DNA of 64,000 nt from a bacterium (GTDB taxonomy: Bacteria > CAIWAD01). Position 1 is the stretch's first letter. Each line of letters starts with the position of its first letter. The notes under the pieces are model-generated. The model was not told the origin of the DNA. It was given only the letters and a program-made list of their open reading frames with translations, and did not search any database. Shown here in pieces: positions 1-8,940 of this stretch. The stretch covers positions 93,887-157,886 of the forward strand of contig JAUIFJ010000007.1 in NCBI GenBank assembly GCA_030429345.1, in the 5' to 3' direction. Position numbers and translations under genes: made by a program.

Positions 1-376
1 AGGCGATGGCCGGAATTCCGGCGAAGACCCCTTCGGTGGCCGCGGCGACGGTCCCGCTGTAGAACACGTTCTGCCCCGTGTTGAGGCCGTTGTTGATGCC
101 GGAGAGCACCAGGTCGGGAGGAGTGTCGGCCATCAGCTGGCCCAGGCCGAACTTGGCGGCGTCGGCCGGCAGACCGGCCAGGCCATGGAAGCGCCCTTCC
201 GGGAGGTCATGCATTTCCAGCCGCAGGGGATCGCGCAGGGTCAGGCCGTTGCTGGTGGCGCTGCACTCCCCGGCCGGGGCGCAGACGACGAGTTCGTGCT
301 CCTCGTGCAGCGCGCGGGCCAGGGCCTGCAGGCCGGGGGCCAGCACCCCGTCGTCATTGCTCAGCAGCAGTCTCAC
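1..376 (-). CDS. surE: 5'/3'-nucleotidase SurE, N-terminal part (runs off window)
   Basis: First 125 residues of the nucleotide phosphatase SurE, which removes phosphate from nucleoside monophosphates in a metal-dependent reaction. The N-terminus reads MRLLLSNDDG, with the paired metal-binding Asp8/Asp9. Ser39 and an SGINNG motif at residues 92-97 complete the known metal site. The start is a GTG whose last bases form the accD stop (GTGA overlap), so it is translationally coupled to accD and is the last gene of that unit seen here. The C-terminal half lies beyond the window edge. Confidence 0.93.
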   Translation of the reverse strand, partial: MRLLLSNDDGVLAPGLQALARALHEEHELVVCAPAGECSATSNGLTLRDPLRLEMHDLPEGRFHGLAGLPADAAKFGLGQLMADTPPDLVLSGINNGLNTGQNVFYSGTVAAATEGVFAGIPAIA

Positions 377-1236
377 ACCTTCTCCGGGGCGGGCACGCCC
401 TGCAGCAGGCGAAAGAGTTCGCCAATAGTCTGTTTGAGCTCCGGGCGCGCCACGATGCGGTCGACGAAGCCATGCTCGAGCAGGAATTCGGCCCGTTGGA
501 AGCCTTCGGGCAGGTCCTCGCCGATGGTCTGCTTGATCACGCGGGGACCGGCGAAGCCGATCAGCGCGCCGGGTTCGGCGAGGATCACGTCGCCCAGCAT
601 GGCGTAGGAGGCGCTGGTGCCTCCGGTGGTCGGGTCGGTGAGCAGGCTGATGAAGGGCAGTTTCGCATCCGCCAGGCGGGTCAGCAGGGCGCTGACCTTG
701 GCCATCTGCATCAGGGACATGGTGCTTTCCTGCATGCGCATGCCGCCGGAGGCGCTCAGGATGAGCAGCGGCCGCTTCTCTTCCAGGGCCAGGCGGATCA
801 CCTGGGCGATCTTCTCGCCGACCACGCTGCCCACGCTTCCGCCGAAGTGGAAGAAGTCCATCAGGGCCACGGCCACCGGCAGGCCGTCCATGGTGCCGCT
901 GCCGCAAAGGACGGCGTCGTTCATGCCGGTGCGCTTCTCGTAGTGCCGAATGCGCTTGTGGTAGTCTTCCGTGTCACGAAACTTGAGGAAGTCCTTGCTG
1001 CGCAGCTCGCCGCCGATCTCCTTGAAACTGCCCTCGTCGAGCAGAATGTCCCGGTAGACCCGGCTCGAGATGCGCATGTGGAAGTTGCAGTTGTGGCAGA
1101 CATGCTGGTTGGCCTCGACCTCCTTGCGGTAGAGGATCGTGCCGCACTTCTTGCACTTCAGCCAGAGCCCGTCCGGCACGGAGCTCTTTTTCTCGGCCGG
1201 CTTGATGGCGGGTTGGCTGCGTCTGAACCAGTTCAT
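373..1236 (-). CDS. accD: Acetyl-CoA carboxylase carboxyltransferase subunit beta
   Basis: Transfers the carboxyl group from carboxybiotin to acetyl-CoA, the first committed step of fatty acid synthesis; cytoplasmic, partner of AccA. The 287-residue length is normal for AccD. A four-cysteine zinc ribbon is visible (Cys28, Cys31, Cys47, Cys50), followed by the crotonase-like carboxyltransferase core with GTMDG and SASGGMRMQES segments. AGGAAG lies 5 bases before the ATG. A promoter-like sequence sits about 40 bases upstream, so accD-surE probably has its own transcript. accA is not in the window. Confidence 0.96.
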   Translation of the reverse strand: MNWFRRSQPAIKPAEKKSSVPDGLWLKCKKCGTILYRKEVEANQHVCHNCNFHMRISSRVYRDILLDEGSFKEIGGELRSKDFLKFRDTEDYHKRIRHYEKRTGMNDAVLCGSGTMDGLPVAVALMDFFHFGGSVGSVVGEKIAQVIRLALEEKRPLLILSASGGMRMQESTMSLMQMAKVSALLTRLADAKLPFISLLTDPTTGGTSASYAMLGDVILAEPGALIGFAGPRVIKQTIGEDLPEGFQRAEFLLEHGFVDRIVARPELKQTIGELFRLLQGVPAPEKV

Positions 1237-1272
1237 CCGGGCTTCCTGTTTCCCTTTGCGGACAAAAGGCGG

Positions 1273-1300
1273 AATGTACCAAGAGGGCAGCTATGCCCAA
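1273..1300 (-). promoter_or_regulatory. Putative housekeeping promoter for accD-surE
   Basis: On the minus strand TTGGGC and TACATT are separated by 16 bp, upstream of accD. The same -10 word with a related -35 occurs before the fMet tRNA and the acyl-CoA carboxylase gene, which supports the call. No experimental start is known. Confidence 0.5.
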
Positions 1301-1390
1301 AGACTCAGCCGCCCTGCCAGAGCATGCCGGATGCTGCCTCGGAGCACTATCGGCACAAGAGAAGCAGGCCGGGTGAAGCGGCCTCCCGGC

Positions 1391-1873
1391 CTATGCCCCC
1401 TGGTCCCGGCGTCCTGCCCGAAGTTCACAGGCCATCAGCAGGCCGTCGCCCTCTGCTCCGTAGTAGTCCGGCAAGACCTTGAGCTGGCGGAAGCCGCGGG
1501 CGGCATAGAGCCCGAGCGCCGCCTGGTTGCTCTTGTTGACCTCGAGGAAAATCCGGGCGACTCCCTGCCGTCCGCAGTCGGCCAGCAACCGGTCCAGCAG
1601 GCGCCCGCCCAAGCCCTGCCCCTGGAAGCCCGGGTGCACGGAGATGCTCTGCAGCTCGGCTTCGTCGAGCACCACACGCGCCAGCAGGCAGCCGATCAGC
1701 CGCTCCTTCACCCACAGCCCGAAGGTGATCGCCCCTGCGCCCCGCAGGCTGCCGGCCAGCATGCCGCGGGTCCAGGCTTCGCTGAAGCAGGCCTCCTCGA
1801 GCAGCAGCATGGAGGGGAGATCGGCTTCACGCAGCTCCTTCAGTTCCGGTTCCATTTGCGATGGCCCGCTCAT
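1391..1873 (-). CDS. rimI: Ribosomal protein S18-alanine N-acetyltransferase (GNAT family)
   Basis: A 160-residue GNAT acetyltransferase of the RimI type, expected to acetylate the N-terminal alanine of ribosomal protein S18. The acetyl-CoA-binding Q-x-x-G-x-G/A loop reads QGQGLG at about residues 84-89. The RimI signature N-x-x-A-x-x-LY-x-x-x-GF is present (NQAALGLYAARGF). The ATG overlaps the folP stop in ATGA, so it is the last gene of the tilS-folP operon. Assignment as RimI rather than another small GNAT rests on these motifs and the length. Confidence 0.85.
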   Translation of the reverse strand: MSGPSQMEPELKELREADLPSMLLLEEACFSEAWTRGMLAGSLRGAGAITFGLWVKERLIGCLLARVVLDEAELQSISVHPGFQGQGLGGRLLDRLLADCGRQGVARIFLEVNKSNQAALGLYAARGFRQLKVLPDYYGAEGDGLLMACELRAGRRDQGA

Positions 1874-2748
1874 GGCGGGCTTCCGGCAATGGCCCGCGCC
1901 ACGCGCAGATACTGGGCGCTGGCCTGGACATCATGGACGCGGATCACGGAAACACCTGCCGCCAGACCCGCCTGCAGCGCGGCCAGGCTGCCGCCCAGGC
2001 GCTGTGTGACAGGAGCCGGATGGAGGGCGTCGATGAAACGCTTGCGGCTGGCCCCGAGCAGCAGGCGGCGGCCGGGCGCCAGCTGCCCCAGGCCGGCCAG
2101 CAGGCGCAGGTTGTGCTCCAGGGTCTTGCCGAAGCCGATGCCCGGATCGAGCAGCAGCCGGCCTTCTTCACCGCCCTCTGCGACAAAGGCCGTCGCGCGC
2201 TCCTCGAGAAAGGCCGAGACCTCCGCAACCACATTCGTATACGCGGGGGCCTGCTGCATGCTCTTCGAGTCCGCTCCCTGGCGGTGCATCAGCACGGCCA
2301 GGCAGTCCGAGCGGGCCATCAAGGGCAGCATGGCGGCGTCGTCGCGGGCGGCGCTGACATCGTTGATCAGGCAGGCCCCCTCGCCGAGCGCCTCTTCGGC
2401 CAGCGCCGCGCGACGGGTGTCGATGCTGATCCAGCAGGCGGGGCCGCGGCGCGCCAACAGGGAAAGACAGGGCAGCAGGCGACGCGCCTCCTCTTCCGGC
2501 GGAACCGCTTCCGCGCCCGGTCGCGTGCTTTCCGCGCCCAGGTCGAGAATCCCGGCCCCTTCCGCCACCATGCGCTCCGCCTGGTCGAGAACGGCTTCCG
2601 GATCCAGGCGGCCCTTCCTGTGATACAGGGATCCATCGCTGAAGGAGTCCGGCGTCAGGTTGAGAATGCCCATCAGCAGCGGGTGGCCGGGGCTTCCGGA
2701 GCATCCGGAGGCTGCGAGACGCTGAAGCAGCGATTCCGCGTTCTTCAA
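1870..2748 (-). CDS. folP: Dihydropteroate synthase
   Basis: Condenses para-aminobenzoate with hydroxymethyl-dihydropterin pyrophosphate in folate synthesis; the sulfonamide target. Both family signatures are present: MGILNLTPDSFSDG near residue 27 and LDLGAESTRPGA near residue 70, followed by the SIDTRR and GIGFGK segments of the TIM barrel. The start is a TTG overlapping the stop of the upstream TPR gene (TTGA); an internal ATG at the MGILN position would leave no N-terminal strand. The ftsH-folP neighbourhood is conserved in many bacteria. Confidence 0.95.
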   Translation of the reverse strand: MKNAESLLQRLAASGCSGSPGHPLLMGILNLTPDSFSDGSLYHRKGRLDPEAVLDQAERMVAEGAGILDLGAESTRPGAEAVPPEEEARRLLPCLSLLARRGPACWISIDTRRAALAEEALGEGACLINDVSAARDDAAMLPLMARSDCLAVLMHRQGADSKSMQQAPAYTNVVAEVSAFLEERATAFVAEGGEEGRLLLDPGIGFGKTLEHNLRLLAGLGQLAPGRRLLLGASRKRFIDALHPAPVTQRLGGSLAALQAGLAAGVSVIRVHDVQASAQYLRVARAIAGSPP

Positions 2749-4259
2749 GGCCGGGCCTCCTGCCGCGCCTCTTCCCGGTCCTCGCGGTCCAAGCGCTTCA
2801 GCTGTCTTCGGCTACGATCGACTTCCACCGGATTGCCGCCGCGCTCGATGCGCCGCTGGAAGTACCAGCGCGCCCGCTCGCGGTCGCCCAGCTGCAGGGA
2901 ACTCATGCCCAGCAGGTGCAGGGCCTCCGCCGGGCAGCCCATGCGCACGGCCTGCTCGAAGGCGATCACGGCCAGGCTGTCCTTGCCGGTGATGTAATAC
3001 AACTGCCCGCGCTCGTAGAAGGGGCGCACGTCCCCGGGGAGCAGCTCTTCGGCGCGATCCAGGCGCTGCGCCGCGCTGCCGTAGCTCATGCGGCTGCGGT
3101 CCGATCGCACGGCCTGCAGCAGGATCTCCGGGTGGTCCGGACACAAAACAAGGGCGCGCTCGAGCAGGGCGTGGGCCTCGCCGGCGCGTCGCATGTCGAC
3201 CAGCCACTCCGTCAGGTCCTTCAGGGCGGGCCAGTACGCGGGCTGCAGCTCCAGGGCCTTGCGCAGGGCCTGCTCCTTTTCCCGGAAGCCGAAGTGGGCC
3301 AGGTTGTCGCGGTTGAGCTTGCTGACGATCCACCAGGCCCTGGGATGGCGCGGTTCCAGGCTCAGGGTGTTGTCCAGGGCCTGGATCGCCCTGTCCCAGT
3401 CGCCCTCCCAGGCGAACCAGGTCGCGGCGTAGAGGAACAGGGCGGAACCGGCATTCCCGGGATTCGCCAGGCCCTCGTTGAGCACGCGGCGCAGTTCCCG
3501 GTCATAGTCCTGGCGTGCGGCCGCCAGGCGGAAATCCGCCGCGCGCAGCCGGTCGCGGAAATCGGCGAAGTCCTCTTCCAGGTACAGCAGCTGGGCCGCG
3601 CTGTCCTGGACCATGCCGTAGAGGGGCAGGTGGCGGGCTTCCAGCAGCCGGTCCGGAGCGCGTTCCGGCTCGATCCCCAGGGCCCTGCAGCAGAAGGCGT
3701 AGTACTGGGCCAGGAGGTCCTGCAGGTCGCTGTGTTCCCTGTCGAGGGGCAGGAAGGCCCCGGCCTCCAGGCTGACCACCTGGTGCTTAAGGCGCAGGTG
3801 CTCCAGCTGCAGGCCGCCGGCGTGCAGCCGTCCCCCGATCAGCTCGCTGGCGCCGCTTGCTTTCAGGACTTGCCGCAGGGCCAGCGAATCCTGTTCCAGT
3901 CCGCGGATCACCGAGTGGCGGCGCACGCGCATCGGCAGGCCGCGCTCCTGCAGGTGCTCCTCGCAGATCGAGGCCAGGGCACAGCCCAGGCGCGGATCAA
4001 CGGTCTCCGGCGGCCAGAGCAGGATCGTTGCTTCCGCTGGCGGAAGGCTGAACTGCCTGTGAGCCAACACAAAGAGCGCGCAGAGCGCAGCCACTCCGAC
4101 AGCGAGCGCTGGCAGCGGTCCGCGATCCCCGAAGATCCCGGTCCCCGGCAGGATTTTCAGGAAGAGGACCGCCAGCAGCAGCAGGGCGATGCCCAGCAGC
4201 AGCAGGCCGCCGGGCACGTTGCCCGAGAGCTGGTGATACAATCGTTCCAGCTGGATCAC
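2745..4259 (-). CDS. Membrane-anchored TPR protein
   Basis: A protein of about 504 residues of unknown specific function. The frame is open further upstream, but the likely start is a GTG at 4259 that overlaps the stop of the preceding PEGA gene (GTGA). That start places two hydrophobic segments (about residues 17-36 and 49-66) at the N-terminus. The middle region (about 70-200) resembles a periplasmic sensor fold but I cannot name it. The C-terminal half carries several tetratricopeptide-like helical pairs (ALRKALELQP, ALLERALVLCP, AVIAFEQAVRMG). It is coupled to both neighbours, and with the two PEGA genes forms an insert between ftsH and folP. Confidence 0.75.
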   Translation of the reverse strand: MIQLERLYHQLSGNVPGGLLLLGIALLLLAVLFLKILPGTGIFGDRGPLPALAVGVAALCALFVLAHRQFSLPPAEATILLWPPETVDPRLGCALASICEEHLQERGLPMRVRRHSVIRGLEQDSLALRQVLKASGASELIGGRLHAGGLQLEHLRLKHQVVSLEAGAFLPLDREHSDLQDLLAQYYAFCCRALGIEPERAPDRLLEARHLPLYGMVQDSAAQLLYLEEDFADFRDRLRAADFRLAAARQDYDRELRRVLNEGLANPGNAGSALFLYAATWFAWEGDWDRAIQALDNTLSLEPRHPRAWWIVSKLNRDNLAHFGFREKEQALRKALELQPAYWPALKDLTEWLVDMRRAGEAHALLERALVLCPDHPEILLQAVRSDRSRMSYGSAAQRLDRAEELLPGDVRPFYERGQLYYITGKDSLAVIAFEQAVRMGCPAEALHLLGMSSLQLGDRERARWYFQRRIERGGNPVEVDRSRRQLKRLDREDREEARQEARP

Positions 4260-5656
4260 GGGGCGAGCTCCAGTTTCAGGCCCTGCAGCTCGGCCCAGGA
4301 GGTGTTCGATTCCACGGCGCGCACGGTGATCCGGTTGCTGCCGGGGCGCAGGGAGCGGCCGACCGGCCAGCGCCGTTCGCCGGCCTCTTCTTCCAGCAGC
4401 AGTTCCCGGCTCAGCGCCACTCCGTTGCAGTCCACGTAGAGCTGAGCCCGGTCCCGGAAGGACATGGGGAAATTGTCGCCCGTGTCCCGCGCCCGCAGGC
4501 TCAGCCAGGCGGGGAGATCCGGGTGGGTTTCGGCCGGCAGCACGCATTCGAAGACGAACTCGCTGACCCCCCAGGGACGGCGGTCATTGCGGCCGCGGCC
4601 CAGCCGCAGGGGGGCCTCGCCAGGCAGCTCGAACTCCCTCAGGCCTTCCTTCGGTATACGCGCCCCGGCGGCGACCAGGCGCAGGACAGCCCGGCCCTCC
4701 TCTTCCGGCCAGACGAAGCTCTGCTCCGGGAGGTAGCGTATCACAAGCGGCGTAGGCTGCTCCGCGGAAACCAGCGTGTCCGCCGGCACCAGCCAGCCTG
4801 CCAGCTTCCCGAAGCGCAGGCGGCGCGGCAAAAGGCTGCGCGGCAAGAGCTGGCTGCCGCGGGCGGCGGCCAGGCCCTCGAATAGCAGCTGTCCCTCCGG
4901 CGGTTCGACCCGTACCTCCAGCAGCCTCTCCGGACCCGGAAGGAGCAACCGGTGCGTCTCTCCCCCGGCGCGCAGGGTCAGCACCGTATCCAGCAGGACG
5001 GCTCCACCCAGGTGCACACGGAAATAGCCCGGGCCGGGTTGTCCCGGCCTGGCCCGGCCCTCTTCGTCGACGGCCAGGGGCAGCGAGTTCCGGCTCAGCC
5101 GAAAGCGCGGATCCCAGTGTTCCAGGACCAGGAAGGGCAGGCCCCGTTCTTCCGGCCGAGCCTGCGCCGCGGAGGGCTGCTGTCGTGAATCGTTCGATGA
5201 GGCAGTTTCAGGGTCGACGTCGGACTCGCCGCCGTCCGCCGGCGGCATCCTGTCCGGCACTTGCGAAGGGGGAACCGGTCGTGTCGCATCCGAAGCCGGG
5301 GCTTTCAGCCCTGCGGGAGGTGTCGTCAATGGACGGGCAACGGAATCCGGGGCAGAAAGCGGGACATAGGGCCGAAGATGAAAGAAGGCCGTATCCGGCA
5401 GGACGCCGGCCGTCATGCGCTGAATCAGGGGATCGCTCTGGTGGCCGGGCAGGCGCACCTGGAGGGACAGTTCTTCGTGCAGGGGATAGCTAAGCAGGGC
5501 CGGAGTTCTCAGGCCGCTGTCTTCCAGCTCAACGAAGACAGCGGCTCCCGGGGGATCGCTGAGCACGAGGATCTCGCCGTCCACGGGGCGCAGCCACCAG
5601 TAGAAGGCCGCAAGCAGCAGCAGGGCAAGGAATGCCAGACTCAGGACGCGTCCCAT
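4256..5656 (-). CDS. PEGA-domain membrane-anchored protein
   Basis: 466 residues. Residues 1-20 are a hydrophobic anchor or signal. Residues about 27-100 form a PEGA-like beta domain (VLSDPPGAAVFVELEDSG, then VRLPGHQ), a fold common in bacterial surface and envelope-associated proteins. A Pro/Ser/Asp-rich linker follows at about 105-165, then beta-rich sequence of unknown fold. A gap of 18 bases separates it from the second PEGA gene, and its end overlaps the TPR gene. A role in envelope assembly or sensing is inference only. Confidence 0.75.
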   Translation of the reverse strand: MGRVLSLAFLALLLLAAFYWWLRPVDGEILVLSDPPGAAVFVELEDSGLRTPALLSYPLHEELSLQVRLPGHQSDPLIQRMTAGVLPDTAFFHLRPYVPLSAPDSVARPLTTPPAGLKAPASDATRPVPPSQVPDRMPPADGGESDVDPETASSNDSRQQPSAAQARPEERGLPFLVLEHWDPRFRLSRNSLPLAVDEEGRARPGQPGPGYFRVHLGGAVLLDTVLTLRAGGETHRLLLPGPERLLEVRVEPPEGQLLFEGLAAARGSQLLPRSLLPRRLRFGKLAGWLVPADTLVSAEQPTPLVIRYLPEQSFVWPEEEGRAVLRLVAAGARIPKEGLREFELPGEAPLRLGRGRNDRRPWGVSEFVFECVLPAETHPDLPAWLSLRARDTGDNFPMSFRDRAQLYVDCNGVALSRELLLEEEAGERRWPVGRSLRPGSNRITVRAVESNTSWAELQGLKLELAP

Positions 5657-5674
5657 GTGCCTCTCCGCTGCGGA

Positions 5675-6292
5675 TCAAGGTTCTGTAGCGGCGGGATCGG
5701 CGACCAGCCGGAAACTCAGCACCTGGTGCTCCCCGCCGTCCAGGCGAGTGTGCTGCAGGCCGCCCTCGCAGCGATACCCGGGCAGGCGGACCTCGACGAA
5801 GTGCTCGCCGGCGGCCAGGTCCAGACGGGCATCCGTCTGTTCGCCGCTGAACTGCCCGTCGACCCAGATGGCGGCTCCCGGAATATTGCTGACCACGTCC
5901 AGGGTGGCCCGATCCGGCTGGATATAGGTCCATGCAAGCCAGCCCAGCAGGCAGAGCACCAGGCCGCCGGCGAACCAGCGACGCAGGACCGTGCGACGGC
6001 CGCCTTCAATGTCCTCGACCTTTTCCTCGTAGTCGAAATAGCCTTCCCGGCGCTGGATCTGCTTGGAGGTGAGCCATTCGACTTCTCCCTCCTCGTTCAC
6101 ATAGCGCTGGTGTTCGCCGCTGTCCTGGAACAGGCGTTGCTTTTCCTCTTCGCGGATCCGCTGCCGCATGCGCTGCTCTTCCAGCAGCCGCTCATGGGCC
6201 CGTTTTTCCTCTTCCGCGGCCCGGCGGCGCGACTCCTCCTCTTCCAGCTCGCGGCGTATTTCCGCCCTCAGGCGATCCTCTTCAGAGGACAT
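5675..6292 (-). CDS. Coiled-coil, single-TM protein with C-terminal PEGA domain
   Basis: 205 residues. Residues 1-60 are a highly charged Glu/Arg-rich coiled coil. About residues 98-120 form one transmembrane segment (WFAGGLVLCLLGWLAWTYI). The remainder is a compact PEGA domain (VSNIPGAAIWVDG, VEVRLPGY) that should lie outside the cytoplasm, giving a cytoplasmic coil linked to an external PEGA head. The ATG overlaps the ftsH stop (TGATG), implying translational coupling with ftsH. No named family is recognised. Confidence 0.75.
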   Translation of the reverse strand: MSSEEDRLRAEIRRELEEEESRRRAAEEEKRAHERLLEEQRMRQRIREEEKQRLFQDSGEHQRYVNEEGEVEWLTSKQIQRREGYFDYEEKVEDIEGGRRTVLRRWFAGGLVLCLLGWLAWTYIQPDRATLDVVSNIPGAAIWVDGQFSGEQTDARLDLAAGEHFVEVRLPGYRCEGGLQHTRLDGGEHQVLSFRLVADPAATEP

Positions 6293-8331
6293 CAGGCGGG
6301 CCTTTCCTCGTCGGATTCGTCCGCGCCCTTGTCGTCCGCCTCCCTGGGGCCCGGCTCTTCAGCCGCTTCCGGGGGTGTGGCGGCGCTTGCCTCGTCAGGC
6401 TGGGCCGGCGCCTGGCCGTTCTTGCGCAGGGGCGGGAGTTCCTGGTCCGCGATCAGCAGGTCCAGCTCATCACCGTCGATCAGCTCGCGGGTCAGCAGGG
6501 CCTCGGCAATACGGTGCAGGGCCGGCAGGTGATCGCGCAGCAGCTGCACCGTCTCGACGCGGGCCTCCTGCAGAATGCGGTCGATCTCTTCGTCGATCTT
6601 CAGCGCTGTGGCTTCGGAAAAGTCGCGATGCTGGTTGATCTCCCGCCCCAGGAAGATCTCTTCCTGCTTCTTGCCGTAGTTGCGCAGACCCATGGACTCG
6701 CTCATGCCCACGTCACACACCATGGCCTGGGCGATCTCCGTGGCGCGCTGGATGTCGCTCGAGGCGCCGGTGGTCACCTCGTTGAAGATCAGCTCCTCGG
6801 CGATGCGTCCGGCGAAGAGCACGCGCAAGGTGGCCAGCATCTTGCTGCGGGTCTGGTGCAGCTCGTCCTCGGGCAGATGCCAGGTCAGGCCCAGGGCGCG
6901 CCCGCGGGGAATGATCGTCACCTTGTGCACGGCGTCGGCGTGATCCAGCAGCTTGCCGACCAGGGCATGGCCCGCCTCGTGATAGGCCGTGATACGCCGA
7001 TCGTTGTCGCTCATCAGCAGGCTCTTGCGGGCCGTGCCCATCAGCACCTTGTCGCGCGCCTCCTCGAAGCAGGCGCCGTCGACCTTGTCCTTTCCGGCGC
7101 GGGCCGCCAGCAGGGCGGCCTCGTTGACCAGGTTCGCCAGCTCGGCGCCGGCAAGGCCCGGCGAACCGCGGGCGATGGTCTTCAGGTCCACGTCCTCTGC
7201 CAGAGGCACGTTGCGGCTGTGCACGATCAGGATGCCTTCGCGTCCGCGCACGTCGGGGCGGTCGACGACAATCTGGCGATCGAAACGGCCGGGGCGCATC
7301 AGCGCCGGGTCCAGCACGTCGGGGCGGTTGGTGGCGGCGATCAGGATTACGCCCTCGTTGGACTCGAAGCCGTCCATCTCCACCAGCAGCTGGTTCAGCG
7401 TCTGCTCGCGCTCGTCGTGTCCGCCGCCGAGCCCGGCTCCGCGCTGCCGACCGACGGCGTCGATCTCGTCAATGAAGATGATGCAGGGGGCACTCTTTTT
7501 GCCCTGCTCGAAGAGATCGCGCACGCGACTGGCGCCCACGCCGACGAACATCTCGACGAAATCGGCGCCGGACATGCTGAAGAAGGGCACGCCGGCCTCG
7601 CCGGCCACGGCCCGGGCCAACAGGGTCTTGCCGGTGCCCGGAGGGCCGAGCATCAGGGCGCCCTTGGGAATCTTGCCGCCCAGGCGGCTGAATTTCTTCG
7701 GATCCTTGAGGAACTCGATGACTTCGGCCAGCTCCTCCTTGGCCTCGTCGGCGCCGGCCACATCCTTGAAGGTGACCTTGACACTGTCCTCGGCCAGCAT
7801 CTTGGCCCGGCTCTTGCCGAAGCTGAAGACGCCCTTGCTGCCGCCGCCCTGCATGCGGCGCATGATGTAGATCCAGACCGCGAAGAGCACGATCCAGGGC
7901 AGAATGGTGGTCGCCGCGTAGGCGATCCAGTTGCTGTCCTGCTTCTCGAAGGTGTAGGGGATGTTCTGCTCGTCCCAGCGCGCCATTTCCTGTTCCAGGT
8001 CCGGCGGCAGGTTGACGCGGAAGCGCGTATAGGTGGTTTCCCCCAAGGCCGAACTGTGGATCTCGGGGCTGAGCAGAGTGCCGTGCAGGACGGGTGTCAG
8101 GTTGTCGCTGACCACCTGGATGTCCTTGATGCGGCGTTCGCCGTCCAGAAGGAGACGGTATTCGGTGTATTCCAGCTGTTCTTCGGCGTCCTGATCGTCG
8201 AAAGCGCGAGTCAGGAAGACCATGATCAGGATGATCATCAGCCAGAAAGTGATGGTGCTGCCCGTGCGACGCCAGTTGTTGCCGTCGTTCTTGTTCGGGC
8301 CGCCCTTGTTGCGTCCGGGAAGTTTATTCAT
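6292..8331 (-). CDS. ftsH: ATP-dependent zinc metalloprotease FtsH
   Basis: Inner-membrane AAA+ protease that degrades misfolded and regulatory membrane and cytosolic proteins. The 679 residues show, in order, an N-terminal TM segment (~25-41), a periplasmic domain, a second TM (~145-160), Walker A GPPGTGKT, Walker B IIFIDEID, and the zinc-binding HEAGH near residue 452. The acidic, Pro/Ala-rich C-terminal tail is typical. It begins immediately after the hpt stop codon, in the widely conserved tilS-hpt-ftsH order. Confidence 0.98.
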   Translation of the reverse strand: MNKLPGRNKGGPNKNDGNNWRRTGSTITFWLMIILIMVFLTRAFDDQDAEEQLEYTEYRLLLDGERRIKDIQVVSDNLTPVLHGTLLSPEIHSSALGETTYTRFRVNLPPDLEQEMARWDEQNIPYTFEKQDSNWIAYAATTILPWIVLFAVWIYIMRRMQGGGSKGVFSFGKSRAKMLAEDSVKVTFKDVAGADEAKEELAEVIEFLKDPKKFSRLGGKIPKGALMLGPPGTGKTLLARAVAGEAGVPFFSMSGADFVEMFVGVGASRVRDLFEQGKKSAPCIIFIDEIDAVGRQRGAGLGGGHDEREQTLNQLLVEMDGFESNEGVILIAATNRPDVLDPALMRPGRFDRQIVVDRPDVRGREGILIVHSRNVPLAEDVDLKTIARGSPGLAGAELANLVNEAALLAARAGKDKVDGACFEEARDKVLMGTARKSLLMSDNDRRITAYHEAGHALVGKLLDHADAVHKVTIIPRGRALGLTWHLPEDELHQTRSKMLATLRVLFAGRIAEELIFNEVTTGASSDIQRATEIAQAMVCDVGMSESMGLRNYGKKQEEIFLGREINQHRDFSEATALKIDEEIDRILQEARVETVQLLRDHLPALHRIAEALLTRELIDGDELDLLIADQELPPLRKNGQAPAQPDEASAATPPEAAEEPGPREADDKGADESDEERPA

Positions 8332-8940
8332 CTAGACAGTATTTCCGCTTGAGGCATCCGGTTCCCCCGCCTCTTCGCGACGCACGTAGACCGCGGGAAG
8401 GTTGCGCCAGTTCTGCTGGTAGTCCAGCCCGTAGCCCAGTACGAATTCGCTGCCGATGTCGAAGCCGACAAAGTCCAGCTTGAAGTCCAGCCGGCTGTTC
8501 TCCGGCTTGTGCAGAAGGGTCACGAAGGCGACCGATGAAGGATCCTGCAGTTCGAACTTGCGCTTGAGGAACTGCAGGCTGAGGCCGCTGTCGACAATGT
8601 CCTCGATGACCAGCAGGTGCCGGCCCTTGACGAGGGCATCGTAGTCCTTCTTCATTTTGATCTCGCCCGAGCTGGTCATTTCATTGCCGTAGCTCGAGAT
8701 CTTGATGAAATCCACTTCGCAGGCAATGTCCAGGCTGCGCATCAGGTCCGACGCAAAGATGAAACTGCCGTTGAGCACGACCATCAGGATCGGGTTGAGC
8801 CCGTCATACCTGCGGCTGATCTCGGCTCCCAGTTCCTGCACGCGTTGCCGGATCTCTTCCGGGCTGAAGAGCACCTGGAAAGTCATGTTGTCCACGTGGA
8901 CCTCAGGCGGGCAGATCGATCCAGAGACATTGTCGCTCAT
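8332..8940 (-). CDS. hpt: Hypoxanthine phosphoribosyltransferase
   Basis: Salvages hypoxanthine/guanine to IMP/GMP using PRPP. The PRPP loop VIEDIVDSGLSL lies at about residues 115-126, and the GSFIF loop near residue 60 is also present. The ATG at 8940 has a strong ribosome-binding site (AAAGGAG, 7 bases upstream), although this makes the gene overlap the end of tilS by 38 bases. An internal ATG at 8886 would give a more typical N-terminus but has no visible Shine-Dalgarno. 202 residues from the chosen start. Confidence 0.94.
   Translation of the reverse strand: MSDNVSGSICPPEVHVDNMTFQVLFSPEEIRQRVQELGAEISRRYDGLNPILMVVLNGSFIFASDLMRSLDIACEVDFIKISSYGNEMTSSGEIKMKKDYDALVKGRHLLVIEDIVDSGLSLQFLKRKFELQDPSSVAFVTLLHKPENSRLDFKLDFVGFDIGSEFVLGYGLDYQQNWRNLPAVYVRREEAGEPDASSGNTV

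Noticed and set aside
472-1482. Long plus-strand open frame antisense to accD
   Set aside because: High GC leaves long antisense frames. Composition is Gly/Ala/His-rich without a family match, while the minus-strand frame is clearly accD. The same applies to plus-strand frames at 6514-8352, 15444-17369 (minus), 26869-29094 and 50732-53227.
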